This document shows positions 56,169 through 64,000 of a stretch of DNA of 64,000 nucleotides, piece by piece. Location of the stretch: NCBI GenBank assembly GCA_036873135.1, contig JAPTYO010000010.1, positions 7,602,634-7,666,633 of the forward strand, given 5' to 3'. Both the position numbers and the translations under genes were made by a program. Position 1 is the stretch's first letter; every line of letters begins with the position of its first letter. The DNA is from Clarkia xantiana subsp. parviflora. Taxonomy: Eukaryota; Streptophyta; Magnoliopsida; Myrtales; Onagraceae. The notes below the pieces were generated by a model that saw nothing but the letters and a program-made list of their open reading frames with translations, had not been told where the DNA came from and did no database searches.

Positions 56169-58963
56169 TTAAACTCGGTCCTCGGGCGCTGAATCTTCAG
56201 AAGGCTTTGGAGGGGCAGGCTCGGAGGGATCGGTAGGAGGCTCGTCGGCGTCTTCGGAGGAGCTCTCCGACGGGAGGCTAAGATACGTCTCTGCGGCTAG
56301 GCCGAGAGTCTTGGACTTCCTCAAGTCGATGGAGTCCCCGTATGTTTCATTAAGCTCTTCGACAATATCAAGGATGGCATTTTGCAAATCCTCCTGACAA
56401 TGTCTTGCCGCGTCTGCCTTGAAGTCCTCCGAGCTCCGATATTCTTCGAGGGCCTGGACCTTCGCGTTTGTTATTTGGGCGGGATAATCCGCCCTCGCCT
56501 CCTCTAGCTCCGCGATGGCCCTCTGCTTCTCAAGCTCCAGCCGCTCAGCAGTTTCTTGCAACGCTGCCTTATCAAAGGCAGCCTGGCTCCGATCCGCCAG
56601 GGCAGCCTGTTGCTCCCGCCTAAGCGAGCTCTCGAGACTTAGAATCTGCCTGTGTTGGGATTGAGCCTCTTGAGTAAGCCTGGCCCTGACTTCCTCGGCT
56701 CGCTGCCTTTCCTCCTCAGCCTGTTGCCTAACCTCTTCGACCCGCTCTTCGGCTCGCTTTTTACCCTCCTCCGCTCGAAGCCTTGACGCCTCGGAGGCAG
56801 CTAAGTCCTCCTGGAGCTTGGTCAAGCTCTCGAGGTTGGAGTTGGCCCGTTCTTGCTCCAAAGCCTCCCGAAGAGACAAGATGTAGCCAAAACAGCGATC
56901 CTGGTCCGCCATTTCCTGAGGGCAAGGTATAGCTTAATATTTAAAAAGTCGGAGTACTCCCAGGAGAATAAAAACAAAGTGTACTTACCTCTATCCGACG
57001 GACGGCCATCGCCCGGATGTCCGCCTCGATGTCCTCCCCTTCCAGAGAAAGAGGGCGCCTCAGTGAGGGCGGGATCGAGCCCGACACCAAGTGCAAGGCC
57101 AGGTTCCTCTCCTGACACCCCCGATATAGAGGAATCCCCCGAAGGGACTCCACCGGTCTCCAAGGCTCGGCACCCTGGTCCGAAGAAAAGGCCTGGTAGT
57201 AGTCTCCATCCAAGGGGAATGGAGGTACTACCAGGCGAGCCCCTCCATCTCCTTCACTTACTTGGGCTTCGGGGGTCCCACCTCTAACTGGCGAAGATGG
57301 CGGAGCGGATGACGATGGTGGCGTGACGGGAAGTGGAGACGTCTTCCTACCAGGTGACTTCGCAGGAGTCGACCTCGATTTTCCTCGGAGGGTCAGGCCT
57401 TCCTCCTCAGCACGATCATCGGAGGGGGAGTCCTCCAAGCTGGTCACCCGACCAAATTCACCACGGGCCTCCGTTGGGGCATCTTCCACCACCGGCTCCA
57501 CTGCAGGCGCGGAGTCCGAGGCAGGTGCAGCAGGGGCGACGTCCGCAGGACCTGCAGCGGGGTGAATAAGTCGAGGAATTAATTTGATATCGGTGTGCCA
57601 AATTAAACAACGCTCCATATATTTCTCTTTGCCGAAAAAGTCGTAACAACCCGCTTCGAGGACGTGTGGAGTTTCCCCTCGAAGGATATTTTTGACATCC
57701 CTGACCCGTCCTTTCATGTCGGAGGCTTGAAGGTCTTGAGGTACCAACTCCCTATATCTTTTTATAGCACGAAAAACTTCCTTACCTTCCTTTTCGGAGC
57801 GGACGTTGAAGGCGGTCTTGACCACATCCACATTAGTCCGCCCCTCGGAGGTGGGGGCAGACCCGGGGGCCTCGGAGGTCTTCGCCTTCTTCCGAGAGGG
57901 TCCCGATTGGGCAGAAGCCTTCCGATGGGAGGGCTTCTTCTTGCGCTTCAGCGAGTGGGAGGCATCGGTATCCTCCTGAAACAGACGGATGGTCAGCGAT
58001 GTTCGAGGGGCTGTAAACAATGGAAACAAGAAATAATTAGAAGATTACCCAGAGAATTACATTGGAAACACCATCATGAACTTTTCCCCCAGCCTTGGGA
58101 TCAATCAGCATAATCCCAATTTCAATCCGCTGCTGATCAGTGACAGAAGTGGCCTCGAAGGGCTGATAACCCTCCTCCCAACGACGGGCCTGGATAAGCA
58201 TCAAGGCCCTCTTGGTCTGCTCCGACCATGAACGAAAAGACACGGGGGGATCAGCTTCCACGGTGGTCCTCGGCCACTCGATGGGACCAGGCTGGATGAA
58301 GAAGTATTGCTCCTTCCAGTTAGCATTATCGTTCCCCTTATCGGAGATGATGGCCCGTTCCATGCAAATCTTCCAGGACACCTTCCTGTCCCAGCCCATC
58401 TCCTTATACTGCTCATCGGTCCCTTCGGGTTGGCGGGGGGAAAAGGAGCAGATTCCGTCCTTGTTGCAGGTCATCTTGTAGAGAACCCGCCAGAGCTCCA
58501 GGGAATAGCTCCAGTCCTCCTTATTGATATCACACCACACTTGGAAGGCAATCCATGTACGGATTGCGTGTGGAGAGAAGGTCGTGGGGTACGTCTTATA
58601 GTGGTTGCACAGCTCCACCCAACTCGGACAGAAAGGAAGTCGAATTCCCGCACGAATCTGCCCTGGGGAGATGAACACCTCGTCCCCTTTGGGGAGCGTA
58701 ATCCGGGCCTCGCGAGAATTGAATTGCTCATAAGGATAGCGGGCTCCGAAGGAGGATTCAAAGATGCCGCACTCTATACAGGCCCTATCGTAGCTAATAG
58801 GTGCAAGCGTGTTCTTGAGATACTTGAAGACGAAAGGTTGGCCAACAGTAGCAGATCCCTCGGCTGAAAATCGTCGAGGGAAGGAAGGAGGGGAAAATTG
58901 AAGCCTAAGAAAACCAAAGATGAAAGGGAAAAGAGTAATAAGGTGAAGAACCTTACCAGACAT
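56169..58963 (-). CDS. Antisense four-exon gene of element B
   Basis: Minus-strand exons 58963-58957, 58863-58061, 57975-56989 and 56915-56169 join through GT-AG introns of 93, 85 and 73 bp to an 847-residue frame. The N-terminal region resembles the antisense protein of element A (HYKTYPTTFSPHAIRTWIAF compared with YYRISPVSITPPGFRAWTCF; both continue to QYFF). A Lys-rich, low-complexity Pro/Ser middle follows. The last exon is a long coiled coil (RAEEGKKRAEERVEEVRQQA). The function is unknown; a chromatin or RNA role is only a guess. The first intron is 93 nt and stop-free, so an unspliced form adding 31 hydrophobic residues after MSG is also possible. A TATAAAA box lies upstream at 59209-59203. 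Confidence 0.75.
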
Positions 58964-58972
58964 GGTGGTTGA

Positions 58973-59128
58973 AGTGATCGTGATCGGAAAATCTGGAAGC
59001 TGGAAACGCCGGTGAAACCTTGAAGTGATCGTGATCGGAAAATTTGGAAGCTGGAAACGCCGGTGAAACCTTGGAGTGATCGTGATCGGAAAATCTGGAT
59101 GCTGAAAACGCCGATGAAACCTTGGAGT
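58973..59128. repeat. Three 51-bp tandem units in the leader of the antisense gene
   Basis: TGATCGGAAAATYTGGA starts at 58981, 59032 and 59083, an exact period of 51 (17 codons). It lies just upstream of the antisense start codon, so it would be transcribed as its 5' leader. The minus-strand frame through it is open. Confidence 0.85.
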
Positions 59129-59202
59129 AAGAAGAATTAGGGTTCTTGGGATCGCAGAGAAGAAGAAATAAGGGAAAAGTAAAACAAGGTCTGGATTTAG
59201 GG

Positions 59203-59209
59203 TTTTATA
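59203..59209 (-). promoter_or_regulatory. Putative TATA box of the antisense gene in element B
   Basis: TATAAAA on the minus strand, about 240 bases upstream of the antisense ATG at 58963. It suits an internal promoter facing away from the 3' LTR. Confidence 0.5.
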
Positions 59210-59640
59210 AGGGAAGGAAAAGGAAACTGAAGAGGCGGGCAATCTGAGCCACAGAATTCAAAACGATTCGATCATGAGCGTCCAAGGGGGAAACGTGCCA
59301 ATTCGACGAAGGCGAAACGGTTTCAATTTGAACCGTCAGGACGCATGGGACAGATAAGACAAGAGTAATGACGTACCGGGTGGTTGAAAATCGCTTTTTC
59401 AGAAAGCAGGCATGCGAAACCCGAAACGTTCCTTCACCTCCTATCAGCATTTAATGCTGGTCTGATCAAGAAAACCCCTCGAATTCAAGCAGGATCCCAA
59501 AGGATCTTAAAGAGATCCAAGGCAAAGGCCTCCGACAGAAGTAGGGCAATGGCCTCCAGCGTTTCAGATAAAGACCCCCGACTGGGATGTGGAGGGGTCC
59601 GATACTGAAAAACGCGACGTACTATAAGTCCCTCACGTCT

Positions 59641-59650
59641 TGGGGGCAAA
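59641..59650 (+). other. Polypurine tract of element B
   Basis: TGGGGGCAAA directly precedes the 3' LTR start TGATGGG; its core matches that of element A. Confidence 0.8.
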
Positions 59651-60298
59651 TGATGGGCCATGGCGAAGGCCGTTAGGCCCCCTAACGATTGGCAAACGGC
59701 AACTAGGCCTGGTGGGCCAGGAGCTGGGCTGCTGGAAGGCTAAGGGCTCCGACTGAAGGAGGCCCCGACATTGAATGGCCCCGAGCAAGTATGGCTCCGA
59801 TAGGGGAGAGCCCCGAAGATATCGGACCTGGACGTAGTCGGTCCCGATGTGGGAGTTGACACCACTCCCCGACACCGAATCCTCAACGATGTAACTTGGG
59901 AGTCTCCGATAATGATCGAGACTCGCCAGTAAGAGCACAATCCCGGAAATCTCGCCACGATTACAGTAGTGGTATAATGGGCGAGATATGTGGGATACGA
60001 ATAACTGTGCAAGATACGTGGCAAGATATACGGCGAGATATGTGGGATAGTGGATCACAATCCAACCGCCCAATCAGGTAACTGGGATAGCCTTTCCTCT
60101 ATAAAAGGAGGGAAGTTATTCCAGATTAGGGTTACGCTTTATACATACACAAATATTGCTTGCTTGCTTTGTGGCCGCCGTACTTACGTTAAGCATCGGA
60201 GAGGGATTCTGGGCCACTGCCCTCTATTCCCCTTCTGCAGGATTGCGAGGAGCTAAGGAATCCGTCACCGTAACCGGAGCTCCTGCCGCGATCCAACA
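59651..60298 (+). repeat. 3' LTR of element B
   Basis: 648 bp, same termini as the 5' LTR, about three substitutions apart, followed by the target duplication ATCCA. Confidence 0.97.
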
Positions 60299-60309
60299 AT
60301 CCATATCAG

Positions 60310-60915
60310 ATGTAATCGTGTTTTGCTGTTAAAATCTTGACATGTGTATTTAGAGCATCCACAATGGTATTACGTAGAGATTACGTAAACGTGGGTCCTA
60401 CATGTTTATTTAAGTAAAACAACAAAAACTATCTACAGTGGTTTTACATAGCATTCCTTAAAGATGGGACCCACACGTAAATTTATGTTTTTACATAAAG
60501 CATTCCTTAAATTTAAGTAATGCACTATGTATTACGTAACCAATTTTTTATTATAAATTAATTCATTTTATAATTAATGCTAATATCTTATTGGTGGTTG
60601 TTGGAAAATCTAATAATAAAATATATTTAAGGAATATGTTTAAGTAATACGATTGCAGAGAAAATATTTTTTACGTGTGTCTTAACTTTACGTATTACTT
60701 AAAGTGTACATAAATGTCTACGTGGCAACTTTAAAGAATACATTTTATGTAAAATCATTGTGGATGCTCTTAATGTAATTAATTTTGTAATTTTTTTTAA
60801 AAAAATCTATTGAGATTGGTGAATCTATATAAAAATATTAAATCTAAGGACATATGTCATGATCTTAACAGTGAGTCCTTTATGAGATAACTAAGTGGGT
60901 TAGATGACCTGAATC
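60310..60915. mobile_element. Inverted-repeat MITE-like element interrupted by a Tourist-like MITE
   Basis: The left piece (about 60310-60352, with CTGTTAAAATCTTGACATGT) and the right piece (about 60770-60915, with ACATATGTCATGATCTTAACAG) form the two arms of the element seen uninterrupted at 10281-10505. The insertion point is the TTA duplicated around the MITE at 60353-60769. Confidence 0.55.
60353..60769. mobile_element. Tourist-like MITE (417 bp, TSD TTA)
   Basis: Termini GAGCATCCACAATGG and its mirror CATTGTGGATGCTC are flanked on both sides by TTA (60350-60352 and 60770-60772). The 3-bp TTA duplication and short non-coding body point to a PIF/Harbinger-type MITE. Confidence 0.8.
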
Positions 60916-62500
60916 CACGTTTTTTTACCATTTGTTGTCAAAACAATTTTTTTTTATTTGTTCATGAATTTATCACATTTATCTCAAAGAAGTTTTAGAT
61001 TTCTTTCAAAAACTCTAATGAATTATATCGTTTGTTACATAATTTCTTGTATAGGGTCGTCAATGGTGTGGTAAAAATCAAATAGTCATAGTTTTTTACA
61101 TTATTTGTCGCATGATTAATTGCATTATTATGATGTAGTGCGATTATGGTGATGAGTTTTATACCCACAATGGTTATGATTATGGTATTGGGTTCATAAC
61201 CACGGTTATAACCATCAGCATTATATATATAATGCATACTATAATTTTTAATCCAATCTTATTCCAAACTCCCAGTTGTCCGTGTTCATTCGGTCTAAAT
61301 CTTAAACTTACTCTCAATAACTGAGAGTGATTCATAAAAACGTATGATCATATTTTAAATGCATTGAATTTTGCTGCATAAAAAAATACATGAATATGCT
61401 TAATCATTATGTCTATATTTCTTCTTATTAAGTAACCTCGACCGGAAGTGATGACAGTTGATAATTGGAAGTATATGCGGTTGAAGAAGTGTTGTTTAGT
61501 TAGGTAAAACAAATAAATTATGTCTAATTTGGATTTCTTATATGAAACAATAAATGTATGGTTAATTTGGTTTTTTTTTTCTATAAAACAATGATGTCGT
61601 ATTAGTTTGAATGATTCTGATTAAATGGTTTGATTGTGGTGAGAAATCATGATTATGGTAATGGTACGAAGAAACATAACTACAATGGTTATGGTTATGA
61701 ATATAGTATGAGTAAAAAAAATATGGTATGGTTATGGTATTAGTGGTAACATCACCATACCCTCACCATCTCCAGCTCTACTCTTATATCTTGAATTAAG
61801 GAATTTTTTTATTAAATATATAATTATTTAAAATAAGAATATAATTATAACAAGACATTTTAGAGTACATTTATTTTTATGTAGTATAATTATATTCATT
61901 TAGAATTTTATTTGCAGTATTATACGGTAGTAAAGATATTATATAAAATAATAGGTTTAATTTGTAAGAATATGAATTTTTAATATTAATATAAAATTAT
62001 TTTTATGTATCTAATTATAGTTATATAAAATGTATTGTAAATTTTTTTTATTATTATATAATAGACAGTAAATAAGTATTTTATAAACAAACACAATAAT
62101 AATGATAATGTTATAAATATTTTTTTTTTATTTTTTATTATATATTACGAGACTAACCAAAACTAATAATTACTGCTAATATAGTTATAACTACTACTGG
62201 TAATAATATATTTTTGATTTATTGTATGCAATCATTATATAATAATAATAAACCTCCAAATAATTAAAATAAAAGGAATTATGTAACATTGTATTAGTAT
62301 AGAAAAAATTATTATTATTATCAACTATGTAATTATCCATTTACGTTATTAATACATATACAAATTTACGTTATATAATTTCTTAATTAAATAAATATTT
62401 TATTAAACGAGTTTTTCAACTAAATCTATATATAATATAATTTCAATGAAACTCATAAAATTTTGACAAATAATCAAACTGAAAACAATTCTACAAACAT
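60916..62500. other. AT-rich intergenic DNA with GGTTATGGTTATG-type low complexity
   Basis: Two stretches (about 61130-61220 and 61640-61760) are simple combinations of GGTTATG and ATGGT. No gene is recognised. Confidence 0.5.
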
Positions 62501-63816
62501 ATTGGTCCACCTAATTCATGAGTTACAATTACATAAGTGACATCACTTTTCTGCATATGTGGACATGCTAAAATTCATCAAAAGCTCCTAATCAAATTTT
62601 GATAGGAGTTACATTATTTTTAGTATGTAACATACTAAAATGAATTAATAATACACTCAAATACTAAAATAAATCCACTTATATGTTTCATTTTGTACTA
62701 TCATCTTAATATTAAAATAATATTTATATATGGATAAATATATACATATTTAATATAATATAATATAATATAATATAATATATTTTGAATTTACATATTT
62801 GTTTAACTATTATTTTTATCAGTCTCATCTTTTTTTTTTTTTTTGCCAAACCTCTTATTCACTTTAAAATTCTCTTTCATTTACATGTTAGTAAATTTGC
62901 CTCATCACATTAGAAAGTTGCAATTGCACCATAAAAAAGTATTTAACAAATTGCACTAACATACGAGGAAAATAAAAAATTAAAACACATATAATAAATA
63001 TGTTAAAAATAATAAAAATAAAAATATTAATAGTACCTATGAAATACCATTTATCTACATATAACACATTTTGAGTTAAAACCTCTATAATGATTAAAAA
63101 AAAAGTCAAATTTAAAAAATTATACAAATCCATCAATCCACATAATTCATGATTTACATTTACATATGTGACATCACTTTTGTGCATATGTGGACGTGGT
63201 AAAATTCATCATAAGCTTCTTATTCGATTTTGATGGTAGCTACAATATTTATTTTGTAATAATGCTAATTAATCCGCTAAAAAAATCACTCATGCTTCAT
63301 TTTGTACTAGTATTTTAATATTAAAATAATATTTAAATATAAATATGTATAAATATTAAATATGAAAAAAAAATTACAATATGACTTTACATGGTTTAAC
63401 TAATTTTTAATCGATCACTCTCATTTATTTATTTTTTTGTCAAAACTCTTATTCAGTTTTTGTTTTTGTTTTTTTACATGTTAGTCACTTTGCATCCTAA
63501 TATTATAAATTTACTATATGAACATAAAATATTTGGAAAAAACAATTAAAAGAAAATTAAAAAAGTAGGTTAAAAATAATAAGATTAGATAAATATTAAC
63601 AATTTGTATGAAATAAAATTTAAATATAATAAATGAATAAATAATTACTTTATATATATTTAGTGAATAATTAGTTTAATTAACTATTTTTTTTGTTTCA
63701 TGAATTTAAAACTATTTTGTAAATATGTATTATTAAAAAATTAAAAATAATAAATAAAATACGATTCCATTATGTTTGCTATGTAATACCGCGCAAAGCG
63801 CGGGCCGACCATCTAG
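62501..63816 (+). mobile_element. Helitron-like element with internal duplication and canonical 3' end
   Basis: The 3' end is textbook: hairpin CCGCGC-AAA-GCGCGG (63789-63803), then nine bases, then CTAG (63813-63816) followed by T. The body contains a diverged repeat: TGACATCACTTTTNTGCATATGTGGAC occurs near 62539 and 63168, about 630 bases apart, each followed by similar sequence (AAAATTCATCA). A TAATA-type run lies at about 62752-62782. The 5' boundary is not identified, so the left edge is only where the repeated body begins. Confidence 0.6.
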
Positions 63817-64000
63817 TATTAATATATTTTATTAGTAAGTATTTAAAAATTATTATATTACTCTTTATTTTATATAATTACTCTTTTTAATTATAAAATT
63901 ATATTTAATATCTGTGCAAAATTCGAGTCGCTTATATAGTTTCGTATAATAAATAAGAATACTATTAGTAGCAAAAATTTCATATTTTAAAGACTTACTC
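63817..64000. other. AT-rich DNA to window end
   Basis: No feature recognised. Confidence 0.5.

Larger units (their letters stand above)
49049..60298 (+). mobile_element. Element B: intact autonomous Tat-like Ty3/gypsy LTR retrotransposon
   Basis: An 11.25-kb complete element flanked by the duplication ATCCA (49044-49048 and 60299-60303). Both LTRs are 648 bp. The order is LTR, primer-binding site, one uninterrupted Gag-Pol frame, a 50-bp tandem array, an antisense four-exon gene, a polypurine tract and LTR. I counted three LTR mismatches (near 49109, 49505 and 49589 with their partners), so the insertion is recent; at an assumed plant rate of about 1.3e-8 per site per year this would be of the order of 0.2 million years. 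The second RNase H domain and the antisense gene place it in the Tat lineage. Confidence 0.95.

Noticed and set aside
61100..61760. GGTTATGGTTATG stretches as a functional array
   Set aside because: Irregular low-complexity sequence without a stable period or structure.

Overview
The window is nuclear DNA from a eudicot plant. The evidence is spliced genes with canonical GT-AG introns, a nuclear-type tRNA-Ser, AT-rich intergenic DNA and several kinds of plant transposable element. Five host genes can be modelled exon by exon. In order they are a class II RSL bHLH factor (RSL4-like, +, 25516-27317), a three-RRM/SPOC protein (+, 29245-34485), a CUE-domain ASCC2-like protein (+, 35102-39522), an IFRD-family SAT32-like protein (-, 43238-40235) and an ARM-repeat protein (-, 48514-46700). 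From memory, the first four match the order of the Arabidopsis loci At1g27740 (RSL4), At1g27750, At1g27752 and At1g27760 (SAT32), so this looks like an old syntenic block.

The left 14 kb holds a decayed Ty1/copia end with its 3' LTR, GC-rich tandem repeats, a tRNA-Ser(UGA) gene, a long-inverted-repeat element, three Helitron-type 3' ends, a tRNA-derived SINE with a 14-bp target duplication, and AT-rich filler.

Two young Ty3/gypsy (Tat-like) LTR retrotransposons dominate the rest. Element A (14158-24690, TSD TAAAA) has no reverse transcriptase, RNase H or integrase. Its sense frame is Gag-protease followed by a second Gag-like module with its own zinc knuckle, broken once by an in-frame TGA. 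Element B (49049-60298, TSD ATCCA) has an intact 1851-codon Gag-Pol with a second RNase H. Both carry a multi-exon gene on the opposite strand, and both have a palindrome-rich tandem array exactly between the convergent sense and antisense genes (131-bp units in A, 50-bp units in B). The 5' LTR of A also holds nine palindromes of about 28 bp that are absent from its 3' LTR, although the LTRs are otherwise almost identical. A lies about 0.8 kb upstream of the RSL4-like gene and B about 0.5 kb upstream of the ARM-repeat gene.

Smaller elements include a 761-bp near-perfect palindrome with a 10-bp TSD just downstream of the RSL4-like gene, a Tourist-like MITE (TSD TTA) nested in another inverted-repeat element whose unoccupied relative lies near 10.3 kb, and a fragment of a dehydroquinate dehydratase gene near 45.5 kb. 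Exon models come from reading splice sites and frames by eye. Family assignments come from motifs; no database search was possible.
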